NCBI GenBank assembly: GCA_052173415.1
Contig: JBQMYQ010000053.1
Coordinates: 1 to 8,212 of the forward strand
Direction: 5' to 3'
Source: Wolinella sp052173415
Lineage (GTDB): Bacteria; Campylobacterota; Campylobacteria; Campylobacterales; Helicobacteraceae
DNA: 8,212 nucleotides
The position numbers were made by a program, and so were the translations under genes. Shown one piece after another: positions 1-6,590 of this stretch. The notes beneath the pieces were generated by a model. The model had not been told where the DNA came from. It saw only the letters and a list, made by a program, of their open reading frames with translations, and searched no databases. Positions within the stretch are counted from its first letter, which is position 1. Each line of letters starts with the position of its first letter.

Positions 1-1560
1 GCGATTCCCACATTAGAGGCTTTTAGCGACCCCTGCTTATTAAAAGAGCTCTCAAGTGAGCAAAACAGAGCCTTTGAATTTCTTCTAAAACGCCCGCGTG
101 CGCTGCTTTTTGGCGATACGGGTAGCGGCAAAACGGAGGTTTATTCTCATCTCATTTTTCATCATCTGAGGCGCGGGAATCGCGCGCTGTTTTTAATGCC
201 TGAGATTGGGCTTGCGCCCCAGATGGAGCAGCGGCTGAAGCACTATTTTGGCGAATCTCTCGCGATTTGGCACTCAAAACTCACAAAAAAGCGGCGCGAA
301 GAGGTGCTCCTAGGGCTTGCAAGCGGGAAGATACGCCTTGTGATTGGCACGCGTTCTGCACTCTTTTTGCCCCTAGAGAGGCTTGGGATTATTATCGTTG
401 ATGAGGAGCATGATGATGCGTATAAATCGCAAACACAGCCGCACTATAACGCTCGAGATCTCGCGCTGTGGCTAGGGAAGAAGCACGGTATTCAGGTCAT
501 TTTGGGGAGTGCGACCCCGCTTGCGAGCAGTTTCTATCGCTTCAAAGAGGAGGGGGCGATTTTTCGCCTAAAGGGGCAATTTTTTAGTGCGCAGAAGAAA
601 ATTCGCTTCATCTCCGGGCTTGATTCGCTTGAGATTCCCGCGCTAAATGCGCTAAAAGAGACGCTAGAGCAAGGGAAGCAGGCGATGGTATTTTTACCCA
701 CACGCGCGAATTTCAAATACCTCTTATGCACGGAATGTGGCGCGAATGTGCAGTGTCCGCGTTGTAGCGTGAGCCTTAGTTTGCACAAAAAAGAGCAAAA
801 GCTTCTTTGTCATCATTGCAATTTTGCTTCTCCGATTCCCGTTGCGTGTGAGCAGTGTGGTGCGCCTTTAAAATCCCAAAGAGTGGGGACTGCGGAGGTA
901 AGCGAGGAGCTTTGCGGACATTTTCCGAGCGCAAAGATTGCGCGCTTTGATAGGGACGTCCTCAGCACGCAGAAAAATCTTGAGAAGACGTTAAGTCAAT
1001 TCAACAAGGGCGAGATTGATCTGTTGGTGGGGACGCAAATGCTCTCAAAAGGGCATGATTATCACAATGTCGAGCTGGTGCTAGTCCTAGGAATCGACTA
1101 CCTTTTAAAAAGCGATGATTATCGTGCTAGGGAGCGCGCGATGGCGTTGTTGTTGCAGCTAATCGGGCGTAGCGGGCGCAAAGAGAGCGGGAATGTGCTG
1201 ATACAGAGCTTCCGCGCGGATTTTTTCAAAGATTGCTTGAGCGATTATGAGCGATTCTTGCAAGAGGAGCTTAGATTACGTCAAAAGAGCTATCCGCCCT
1301 TTGTGCGTTTAGGCATGATTTGGTTCATTCACAAAGATGAAGAGCGAGCCAAAAGCGCGTGTGAAGAGGCGTTTTGCGAGCTAAGTCGCAGAGGGGCTGA
1401 CATCATTGCGCACGGCGCGGCTCCGATTGAGCGTATCGCGCTAAAATGGCGCTATTTTGTCCTCATTCGCGCTGACAATGTGCGACTACTTTTGGAGCAG
1501 CTCTTAAGCGCGCGCGGGAATCTTGGCGAGATTGATGTCGATCCAATCTCCTTTGTGTAA
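1..1560 (+). CDS. priA: Primosomal protein N' (replication restart helicase PriA), 5'-truncated by window edge
   Basis: PriA is a superfamily 2 DNA helicase that recognises stalled forks and reloads the replisome. The frame is open from base 1, so the gene begins before the window. The 519 codons present lack roughly the first 100 residues (the 3'-DNA-binding domain), judged from the usual family length of a little over 600. Counting from base 1, the Walker A motif GDTGSGKT is at residues 38-45 and the DEEH box at 134-137 (bases 400-411). Eight cysteines in four pairs at residues 243-286 (bases 727-858) form the two-zinc insertion typical of PriA. Helicase motif V (GTQMLSKGHD) starts near residue 344 and motif VI (QLIGRSGR) lies at 386-393. 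PriA more often has an AGRAGR-type motif VI, so this is a mild variant. The C-terminal domain is complete and ends in TAA. Identification is secure. Confidence 0.96.
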   Translation, partial: AIPTLEAFSDPCLLKELSSEQNRAFEFLLKRPRALLFGDTGSGKTEVYSHLIFHHLRRGNRALFLMPEIGLAPQMEQRLKHYFGESLAIWHSKLTKKRREEVLLGLASGKIRLVIGTRSALFLPLERLGIIIVDEEHDDAYKSQTQPHYNARDLALWLGKKHGIQVILGSATPLASSFYRFKEEGAIFRLKGQFFSAQKKIRFISGLDSLEIPALNALKETLEQGKQAMVFLPTRANFKYLLCTECGANVQCPRCSVSLSLHKKEQKLLCHHCNFASPIPVACEQCGAPLKSQRVGTAEVSEELCGHFPSAKIARFDRDVLSTQKNLEKTLSQFNKGEIDLLVGTQMLSKGHDYHNVELVLVLGIDYLLKSDDYRARERAMALLLQLIGRSGRKESGNVLIQSFRADFFKDCLSDYERFLQEELRLRQKSYPPFVRLGMIWFIHKDEERAKSACEEAFCELSRRGADIIAHGAAPIERIALKWRYFVLIRADNVRLLLEQLLSARGNLGEIDVDPISFV

Positions 1561-1572
1561 GCAGTATTGGGC

Positions 1573-1578
1573 TACAAT
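1573..1578 (+). promoter_or_regulatory. Weak candidate -10 box (TACAAT) upstream of the small hypothetical gene
   Basis: TACAAT matches five of six bases of the sigma-70 -10 consensus and lies 30 bases before the ATG at 1608, in the only gap after priA. No convincing -35 is visible, but -35 boxes are poorly conserved in Campylobacterota. The gap is only 47 bases, so read-through from priA is equally possible. Confidence 0.3.
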
Positions 1579-1607
1579 GTGCGCTAAAAAGCTTTAAAGG
1601 TTATGCA

Positions 1608-1973
1608 ATGAAAATCGCTATTTTGTGCGATTCCCCGCTACTTCATCATGCGCTTGAGTATTATTTGAAGGGTCATCTTGTGAGCTATCGTCAATGTGAT
1701 TTTGTAATCGCGGATAAAAAAATCGAGGTGGATAAACCTCTGTGTCTCATCTCAAATACTTCAGACGCGCATATTCAAAAGCCTTTCACGCCCGCGCAAT
1801 TACTCCTAGGGGTTGAGAATTTTTCCAAATCGCTAAAGATTCCTTACACGTTTGAGGATATCGATGAGAAACATCGTGATTATGCGCTCAAATGCAAAAT
1901 CCAAGAGGCGAGTGTGCGCTTTGCCGAGGAGATTTACTGGCTCATCACGGAGCATTATGAAGAGGCGCGCTAA
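1608..1973 (+). CDS. Hypothetical protein of 121 residues with a possible reduced receiver-like fold
   Basis: I do not recognise a named family. The ATG has a good ribosome binding site (AAAGG at 1596-1600, 7-base spacer). The gene sits between priA and rsmD, and its last 17 bases overlap rsmD, which suggests translational coupling. The first 70 residues loosely recall a CheY-type receiver: a strand ending in an acidic residue (MKIAILCD, D8), a second hydrophobic strand ending in D36 (FVIAD), a third strand with Ser49/Thr51, and a Lys-Pro-Phe (58-60) before a helix. The spacing between these landmarks is much shorter than in true receivers, so at best this is a degenerate or reduced version. 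The last 40 residues are charged and probably helical. There is no signal peptide or membrane segment, so it is probably cytoplasmic. That it is a real gene is well supported by the RBS, packing and length; its function is unknown. Confidence 0.75.
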   Translation: MKIAILCDSPLLHHALEYYLKGHLVSYRQCDFVIADKKIEVDKPLCLISNTSDAHIQKPFTPAQLLLGVENFSKSLKIPYTFEDIDEKHRDYALKCKIQEASVRFAEEIYWLITEHYEEAR

Positions 1974-2538
1974 GCTCAAAGTCATCGCGGGGACACTTAA
2001 GGGGCGCACGCTCAAGATGGTGGGTAGCGAGCGCACGCGCAGCACCAAGGCGATCGTCAAGGAGTCGTTTTTTAATACGCTTGCTTCTGAGATTCCTAAT
2101 TCGCTTTTTATTGAGGCGTTCGCAGGCACGGGAAGTATGGGAATCCAAGCCCTAAGCCAAGGTGCAAAACGCGCGATATTTTTGGAGCACTCCAAAGAGG
2201 CGCACAAAATCCTACTAGAGAATGTGAAGCACTTTAAATTAGAGAGCAAGAGCGAGATATTTTTGGGCGATAGTTTTGAGCTTTTGCCCGCGCTTATGCC
2301 GCGATTGCGCGAGGAGCGGGCGATTTTGTATCTTGATCCGCCTTTTGCGATTAGAGAAGGGCAGAGCGAGATTTATGAGCGACTTTTTGCGCTACTTGAA
2401 GCCATCAACTTTCCTAGCGGAATCGTCGTGCTAGAGCACATGAGCGGGGCTCAGATTCCCCAAAATATCGGGAATCTGACGCGCTTTAAAGAGCGAAAAT
2501 TTGGCAAAACGACCTTGAGCTATTTTTGCCCTGCGTAA
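1957..2538 (+). CDS. rsmD: 16S rRNA (guanine-N2)-methyltransferase RsmD
   Basis: RsmD transfers a methyl group from S-adenosylmethionine to N2 of guanine 966 (E. coli numbering) in 16S rRNA during small-subunit assembly. The frame is open from 1852, but family alignment favours the ATG at 1957: the product then begins MKRRAKLKVIAGTLKGR, the usual RsmD start, and GGAG at 1949-1952 lies 4 bases upstream. This gives 193 residues, normal for the family. Visible motifs are the N-terminal RTRSTKAIVKESFFN block (27-41), the SAM-binding FIEAFAGTGSMG (51-62), and the catalytic DPPF (127-130). The gene overlaps the upstream hypothetical gene by 17 bases. It ends only 3 bases from the stop of the opposing Slam-like gene, so there is no room for a conventional intergenic terminator. 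A perfect 10-bp inverted repeat lies inside its 3' end (2451-2479). Confidence 0.93.
   Translation: MKRRAKLKVIAGTLKGRTLKMVGSERTRSTKAIVKESFFNTLASEIPNSLFIEAFAGTGSMGIQALSQGAKRAIFLEHSKEAHKILLENVKHFKLESKSEIFLGDSFELLPALMPRLREERAILYLDPPFAIREGQSEIYERLFALLEAINFPSGIVVLEHMSGAQIPQNIGNLTRFKERKFGKTTLSYFCPA
2451..2479. repeat. Perfect 10-bp inverted repeat formed by two opposed GGGAATC motifs inside rsmD
   Basis: The left arm TCAGATTCCC (2451-2460) and right arm GGGAATCTGA (2470-2479) are exact reverse complements, separated by a 9-base A/T-rich loop. Each arm contains one copy of the heptamer over-represented across the window. The dyad lies about 60 bases before the rsmD stop and is translated (residues AQIPQNIGNLT). 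No T-run follows on the plus strand, so a plain intrinsic terminator for rsmD is unlikely. Confidence 0.85.
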
Positions 2539-2541
2539 TCT

Positions 2542-3855
2542 TTAAAAGCTGAGCATGTAATAGCCATTTAAGACGCTTTTGTAGTAAGTAAAGGGGTCAT
2601 GATTGGAGCGGTGATCTGTGAAAGAGAGATTTAATCCAAACGAGGAAGAGTTGCTAAAGCCGTAGGTTGCGCCTAGTTCCCAGCGATTCTCGTGATCTCT
2701 GCGCTCGGTAAGAAAGAGTGTATCTCTCTTTTTATACCATGTTTTTTTATACGCGTATGAGCCACTCACGCGCACAAATGGATAGACCTCTTTAGAGAGC
2801 TCAAACCTATAACCACGCTCGCTCAATCCCACGTCCGTGCGGGTATCATAGCGTGCATAAACATTACGACGCGTAGCATTGAGCGATAGGATCGTTGGAT
2901 GGCTTTTTGAGCCAAGAGCGATTTTTATCCCGACTAAGAAAGCGAGCTCATCATTATTGCGTAACTTGTATTTTGTAACAAAGTCGCTTCTTTTGGCGAG
3001 GATTCCCGCTTCTCCGAGCAGTGATGCGCTGAAAATCCGCCTATAACGCACTCCTGTATTGAACGTATCTAGGTATCCCTCGCCCCCTAGGAAAATTTTA
3101 TCATACCCTAGAGGAATGATAAATTTGTGCATTCCCTCAGTGTAGGACAATCCCGTCGACACTGAGCCAAGCGCGAGATTAACCTTGTGTTCCTTGGCGT
3201 AATTTTTATTAAAAAGGCTAAGATTATTCTCCATAGCCCACCCCTCGCGCTCGCCGAAATCATACGTATGCACAAACGAAGCACCCTCAAAAAATGAAAA
3301 ATCATCGCGCTTTTTATTGCCTTTTAGGGGTAAATAATACAGAGGCAAGATAAATGTCTTGTTACCGATGTCGTTATTTACGTTGTCATCTCGCTCGATT
3401 CCTAGCATGAGAATGCCGCCCCATGTGTGCGGTGTGCTCATGCTCACGATCCTGCGGCGAAAAGCTTCGGCATTCTCGCGCACGCTGGGAGGCAACTTGC
3501 CCGCAAGCACAGAATCGACCTCCTTGCGCGCGAGAGTGTAATTCCTGCGTTCAAAGTAGATTCGCGCGATTTCAAGGCGAGTTCGTGCGTGCTGAGGATT
3601 AAGCAAAAGCACCCGATCAAACGCTGCTAATGCAAGGTCATACTCTTTAAGCTCAAGCGCGCTTCGACCAAGCAAAAAGTTCAACTCAGAATCGTTAGGC
3701 GATTCCCGTGTGAGGTGCAATAATAGCTCTTTGGCTTGGCTGAATTTCCCTAAATTGTAGAGATTGATGGCTTCTCTTTTTTGCATTGGAGTGGCGTGGA
3801 GTGCGATGGTGCAAAGACTTAGGAATAGCACATGAGCGAGCGAGGGTTTGTGCAT
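2542..3855 (-). CDS. TPR-containing outer-membrane beta-barrel protein, Slam-like (DUF560 type)
   Basis: The 437-residue product starts with a classic signal peptide (hydrophobic core 8-19, likely cleavage after LHA at 19-21). About three tetratricopeptide repeats follow (roughly 25-120). From about residue 145 to the end there are alternating amphipathic strands rich in aromatic residues, ending in Phe, as expected for a BAM-assembled barrel. TPR plus barrel, the DDNVNN segment near the barrel start, and the C-terminal HRSNHDPFTYYKS segment resemble Slam proteins, which move lipoproteins to the cell surface. That family assignment comes from memory of its architecture. The ATG at 3855 is chosen because it gives the signal peptide; the ribosome binding site there is weak. 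A good -10 box lies 33 bases upstream, so the gene probably has its own promoter. No lipoprotein gene that could be a Slam substrate lies nearby in the window. It could instead be another TPR-porin-like protein. Confidence 0.8.
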   Translation of the reverse strand: MHKPSLAHVLFLSLCTIALHATPMQKREAINLYNLGKFSQAKELLLHLTRESPNDSELNFLLGRSALELKEYDLALAAFDRVLLLNPQHARTRLEIARIYFERRNYTLARKEVDSVLAGKLPPSVRENAEAFRRRIVSMSTPHTWGGILMLGIERDDNVNNDIGNKTFILPLYYLPLKGNKKRDDFSFFEGASFVHTYDFGEREGWAMENNLSLFNKNYAKEHKVNLALGSVSTGLSYTEGMHKFIIPLGYDKIFLGGEGYLDTFNTGVRYRRIFSASLLGEAGILAKRSDFVTKYKLRNNDELAFLVGIKIALGSKSHPTILSLNATRRNVYARYDTRTDVGLSERGYRFELSKEVYPFVRVSGSYAYKKTWYKKRDTLFLTERRDHENRWELGATYGFSNSSSFGLNLSFTDHRSNHDPFTYYKSVLNGYYMLSF

Positions 3856-3887
3856 AGGGCAAATCCAAATAAAAGTTATAGGTAAGG

Positions 3888-3893
3888 ATTATA
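3888..3893 (-). promoter_or_regulatory. -10 box (TATAAT) for the Slam-like gene
   Basis: On the minus strand a perfect TATAAT, in the context GGCTATAATCC, lies 33 bases before the ATG at 3855 in the 99-base gap after mlaE. The sequence upstream is A/T-rich, as in Campylobacterota promoters, and no clear -35 is seen. This implies independent transcription of the Slam-like gene, although read-through from mlaE is also possible because I see no strong terminator between them. Confidence 0.5.
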
Positions 3894-3954
3894 GCCCATT
3901 TTCTTGATTTTTAACAACAGAGGCGCGTTTGTGAGCAGATTCCTAGGGTATTAC

Positions 3955-4749
3955 TTACCAGTGTAGAGCCAAAAAAAGTGCAGAGAGGAGGTAGTTTGCG
4001 CCAAATATGGTAATTGCGCTTAAAACAACCGCGCGCGTGGTCGTGCGTCCTACGCCCCGCGCACCCCCTTGTGTGTGATATCCGATGTAAGTGCCGATGA
4101 GTCCCACAAGATAGCCAAAAACCGCAGCTTTGATGAGCGAAGTCAGAAGGTCGCTTAGCTCAAGGTATTGCCGCAGGACGCTCTTGTAACTCTCTTCATT
4201 CACATCTAAAACATACACCGAGATAAAAAATGCTGAGAGATTCCCGACAAAATTAAAAAGAATCACTAAAAGTGGCAGACAGAGCGCAGAAGCGAGAATC
4301 CGTGGCACAAGAAGGTAGCGTTTGGAATCAATGGCCAGTGTGTCGAGTGCGTCGATTTGTTCGCTTACGCGCATTGTGCCCAGTTCCGCCGCCATGGCTG
4401 AAATCGCCCGGCTAGTGAGCATTAGCGCAGAAAATACGGGACCTAGCTCGCGCGAAAGAGCGAGAAATATGGGGTAGCTCATGAAATTTTGCGCGCTAAA
4501 TTGATGGAATCCGTGATAAAACTGAATGGCGAGCACCATGCCGGTAAAAAGAGCCGTGAGCATGATGACCCAAAAGGAGCTCACACCGATGATCTCCATC
4601 TGGCAAAAAAGCTCTTTGAAGCGATAGGGCGGGGTGAAATACGCAGGAGCTAGGCGCGCGTGAAACAGGAGGAAAGCACCAAATTTACCCAGCGATTCCC
4701 AAAATGCAAAAACCATTCGCCCCAAAGCTCCAAAAAATGCGTCTAACAT
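3955..4749 (-). CDS. mlaE: MlaE-family ABC transporter permease (phospholipid/retrograde lipid transport)
   Basis: MlaE is the inner-membrane permease of the MCE-type lipid transporter that moves phospholipids between the membranes, working with the ATPase MlaF and the substrate-binding MlaD. The 264-residue product has the family hallmarks: ELGPVFSALM at 101-110, and AAELGTMRVSEQIDAL at about 120-135, which contains the conserved ELGTM and EQIDAL blocks. Several hydrophobic segments are clear (about 56-80, 150-180, 205-225 and the C-terminus). The length is normal. The ATG at 4749 has AAGGA 11 bases upstream and a possible TAGAAT -10 box. Genes for MlaF and MlaD would be expected next to it, but downstream there is only the Slam-like gene, and upstream the divergent fliL. 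The partners are therefore probably encoded elsewhere. The lipid role is inferred from family membership. Confidence 0.9.
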   Translation of the reverse strand: MLDAFFGALGRMVFAFWESLGKFGAFLLFHARLAPAYFTPPYRFKELFCQMEIIGVSSFWVIMLTALFTGMVLAIQFYHGFHQFSAQNFMSYPIFLALSRELGPVFSALMLTSRAISAMAAELGTMRVSEQIDALDTLAIDSKRYLLVPRILASALCLPLLVILFNFVGNLSAFFISVYVLDVNEESYKSVLRQYLELSDLLTSLIKAAVFGYLVGLIGTYIGYHTQGGARGVGRTTTRAVVLSAITIFGANYLLSALFLALHW

Positions 4750-4779
4750 GCCCCAATGTGTCCTTAAATAAAATTTTAG

Positions 4780-4785
4780 ATTCTA
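4780..4785 (-). promoter_or_regulatory. Candidate -10 box (TAGAAT) for mlaE
   Basis: TAGAAT on the minus strand matches five of six consensus bases and lies 30 bases before the mlaE ATG. It sits within the 87-base divergent region shared with fliL. The two -10 boxes are only about a dozen bases apart, so the promoters would be back to back and may compete. No convincing -35 is visible. Confidence 0.35.
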
Positions 4786-4797
4786 GCGAACATTGTA

Positions 4798-4803
4798 TAT
4801 AAT
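4798..4803 (+). promoter_or_regulatory. -10 box (TATAAT) for fliL-acpS
   Basis: A perfect TATAAT follows TGTA (TGTATATAAT) and lies 33 bases before the fliL ATG, in a vegetative sigma-70 arrangement with no obvious -35. I saw no GG-N10-GC (sigma-54) pattern near the start, suggesting that fliL here is expressed constitutively rather than as part of a staged flagellar class. Confidence 0.5.
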
Positions 4804-4836
4804 ATCGGTCATTCTTATTTCTAAAAAGGTAGAGTT

Positions 4837-5376
4837 ATGGCAGAGGAGACGCAAAGCACAGATCAGGGCGCAGCGGGTAAAAATAAGCTTGTGATTATCA
4901 TCATTGCCGCAGTGATCGCGCTACTACTGATTGTCGCAACGATTCTTGTGATTGTTTTAAATAGTGGCGGAGATGAGCATGAACGGAATGCAGGGGCACC
5001 CACAGCGGGGCAAATGTCTCAAAGTGCGCCTCCTGCGGCAGGGACACCACGGAGTGCCGGGGCGAAGTTGAGCGTAGGTCCGATGTATGCGTTTGATCAG
5101 TTTATCGTCAATCTCACCACTCAAAGCGGTCGGCGATACCTCAAAACTACGATGAATGTCGAGCTCACACAGCCTGCGCTCACAGCAGAGCTTGATACAA
5201 AGCGCGCCGTGGTGCGTGATACGGTAATTTCGATCCTCTCATCAAAGAGCATTGAGGAGATCTCCACGAGCAAGGGTAAAGATAAGCTAAAAAGTGAGCT
5301 TGTGGAGCGACTGAATGAATTCCTCGTTGATGGCAAAATTGCGGATCTCTTTTTCACTGAATTTGTGATCCAGTAG
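4837..5376 (+). CDS. fliL: Flagellar basal body-associated protein FliL
   Basis: FliL is a single-pass inner-membrane protein that surrounds the stators at the base of the flagellum and supports motor torque. The 179-residue product has a short charged N-terminus, one strong membrane helix (about 18-42), a Pro/Ala/Gly-rich periplasmic linker (about 43-77), and then the conserved FliL domain, starting near LSVGPMYAFDQFIVNL and ending LFFTEFVIQ. Length and architecture match the family. The ATG is supported by AAAAAGG at 4823-4829 with a 7-base spacer. acpS follows 17 bases after its stop, which suggests one transcript. The same fliL-acpS pairing is found in H. pylori. The rest of the flagellar gene set is absent here, as is usual in Campylobacterota, where flagellar genes are scattered. 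Confidence 0.95.
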   Translation: MAEETQSTDQGAAGKNKLVIIIIAAVIALLLIVATILVIVLNSGGDEHERNAGAPTAGQMSQSAPPAAGTPRSAGAKLSVGPMYAFDQFIVNLTTQSGRRYLKTTMNVELTQPALTAELDTKRAVVRDTVISILSSKSIEEISTSKGKDKLKSELVERLNEFLVDGKIADLFFTEFVIQ

Positions 5377-5393
5377 CCCATCTTAGCTTCGCA

Positions 5394-5762
5394 ATGATAG
5401 GAATCGATCTGGTCGCGATTGAGCGCATGGAGCTTTTTTTAGCACGACGCGCGCACGCACGCACGAGGGAAGAGGCTTTGGCTAGATTCCTCGTGCCTAG
5501 TGAGATTGAGCTTGTGCGTAGAGTGGAGAGCGCGGCGGGGTTTTGGGCAGCTAAAGAGGCGTGCGCTAAAGCATTAGGCACGGGAATCGGCGCAGAGGTT
5601 CGATTTCACGATATGGTCATTTCTAAAACCCCCAAAGGTGCGCCTTTGCTTGAGCTCTCCAAAGAGGTGAGGGAGCGCTTCAATGTTGCTTCGTGCGCAC
5701 TATCAATCGCCCATCACAAGGGATTTGCGATTGCTGCGGTGTTGCTAGTTTTTAATCAATAA
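5394..5762 (+). CDS. acpS: Holo-[acyl-carrier-protein] synthase AcpS
   Basis: AcpS transfers 4'-phosphopantetheine from coenzyme A to a serine of acyl carrier protein, switching it on for fatty acid synthesis. The 122-residue product carries the N-terminal MIGIDLVAIER block with the magnesium-binding Asp5, and the second signature FWAAKEACAKALGTGI (50-65) with Glu55 as the second metal ligand. The C-terminal SIAHHKGFAIAAVLL is also typical. Length is normal for the short AcpS type. There is no clear Shine-Dalgarno before the ATG at 5394; with only 17 bases after the fliL stop, translational coupling is likely. The Arg/Ala-rich loop at about 17-30 is encoded by a T7 run (5434-5440) followed by three GCAC repeats (5453-5464). 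Confidence 0.95.
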   Translation: MIGIDLVAIERMELFLARRAHARTREEALARFLVPSEIELVRRVESAAGFWAAKEACAKALGTGIGAEVRFHDMVISKTPKGAPLLELSKEVRERFNVASCALSIAHHKGFAIAAVLLVFNQ

Positions 5763-5817
5763 GCAAGGAATCGGTAGCTCGCGGGCAAAAGCTTGCAAGG
5801 CAAAGAGCAAGAAAGTA

Positions 5818-5855
5818 GCGAAATCCGCACGCTTTTTGTGCTCGCCTCATTTTTA
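5818..5855. terminator. Possible bidirectional terminator between acpS and pyrF
   Basis: A two-part stem is possible: GCGA (5818-5821) pairs with TCGC (5842-5845) and GCAC (5827-5830) with GTGC (5838-5841), with a five-base bulge on the left and a T-rich loop. A five-base T-run (5850-5854) follows on the plus strand. It lies in the 138-base gap between the converging acpS and pyrF genes, where a terminator is expected. The bulge makes the hairpin imperfect. Confidence 0.4.
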
Positions 5856-5890
5856 TGTCCGTTTCTTTTCGCCTCTGTCTTTTTATGTCC
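5843..5890 (+). repeat. Short direct repeat (TTTTTATGTCC twice, 30 bases apart)
   Basis: TTTTTATGTCC occurs at 5850-5860 and 5880-5890, each preceded by CGCCTC (5843-5848 and 5870-5875, with slightly different spacing). This looks like a decayed tandem duplication of a roughly 30-base unit just downstream of the pyrF stop. No function is apparent. Confidence 0.6.
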
Positions 5891-5900
5891 AAATGCCCCT

Positions 5901-6587
5901 TTAGTCCATCATCACAAGGATATTCTCCACCACTTCTCGCGGGTTTTTATTCTGATATATGGGGCGACCGACGACGATAAAATCACTCATTGCCTGCTTT
6001 GCCTCGTTGATGTTGGCAACCCGTTTTTGGTCGTTGCTAGGCTCGCCAAAAGGGCGGATTCCCGGAGTGAGCGTGAGAAAATTCGGAGCGATGAAGGACT
6101 TGATACGTGCGCTTTCAAAAACCGAGCAAACGACCCCATCAATGCCATTTTGTGCTGCGCTCATCGCCATATCAAGGGCTTTGCTCTCCAGCGAGGCGTT
6201 ATAAACTTCGCGGAATCCCTCCTCGCTAAAGCTTGTAAGCGCGCTCACGGCGAAGAGAAGCGGTCGATTCTTGACTTTGGCAAGGCGCGATGAGCACTCT
6301 TTCATCGCCTCCGCTCCGCTGCTTGCGTGCAGGGTCAGCATGCCGACGTTGAGCTTTGCAATCTCCTCCAGCGCGTCGCCCATGGTGTTTGGAATGTCAT
6401 AGAGCTTCAAATCAAGAAAGAGCCTAAAATGTTCGTCAATTCCCGTAATTTCTTCTAAAAATTCGCGTCCATCGCGAATAAAGCTCCTTAAGCCCACCTT
6501 GATCCACAGCGGAAGCCCTCGCAATTCACGCAACAGACGCAGATTCTCCTCTTTGCTCGGAAGATCGAGTGCGACGCACAGCTGCAA
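5901..6587 (-). CDS. pyrF: Orotidine 5'-phosphate decarboxylase
   Basis: PyrF removes CO2 from orotidine monophosphate to give UMP, the last step of pyrimidine synthesis, without cofactors. The 228-residue product shows the catalytic block FLDLKLYDIPNTM (57-69) with Asp59, Lys61 and Asp64 of the DxKxxD motif. It also has the substrate-binding VALDL (Asp8) and WIKVG (Lys30) segments, the TPGIRP loop, and a C-terminal VVGRPI phosphate-binding motif. The start is a TTG (MQLCVALDL): no ATG occurs before residue 69, and the family's first beta strand needs this start. It lies 3 bases after the nusB TGA with only a poor ribosome binding site, so it probably depends on translational coupling. It is the last gene of the kdsA-ribH-nusB-pyrF operon. 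Confidence 0.95.
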   Translation of the reverse strand: MQLCVALDLPSKEENLRLLRELRGLPLWIKVGLRSFIRDGREFLEEITGIDEHFRLFLDLKLYDIPNTMGDALEEIAKLNVGMLTLHASSGAEAMKECSSRLAKVKNRPLLFAVSALTSFSEEGFREVYNASLESKALDMAMSAAQNGIDGVVCSVFESARIKSFIAPNFLTLTPGIRPFGEPSNDQKRVANINEAKQAMSDFIVVGRPIYQNKNPREVVENILVMMD

Positions 6588-6590
6588 GGT

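Noticed and set aside
1852..1956. Upstream extension of rsmD to an earlier in-frame ATG
   Set aside because: The extra residues are Arg/Ser-rich, overlap the upstream gene heavily, and are not part of the family N-terminus; the ATG at 1957 has GGAG upstream.
1833..2249. Open frame of 138 codons on the minus strand opposite rsmD
   Set aside because: It covers the SAM-binding core of rsmD in antisense, with no signal peptide, domain or ribosome binding site.
3901..3950. Hairpin terminator after mlaE
   Set aside because: Only a four-base stem (ACAA/TTGT) could be drawn before an A/T run, too weak to call.
5793..6293. Open frame of 166 codons on the plus strand opposite pyrF
   Set aside because: It is antisense to a clear pyrF with catalytic motifs, lacks a good start and ribosome binding site, and its product shows no recognisable domain.
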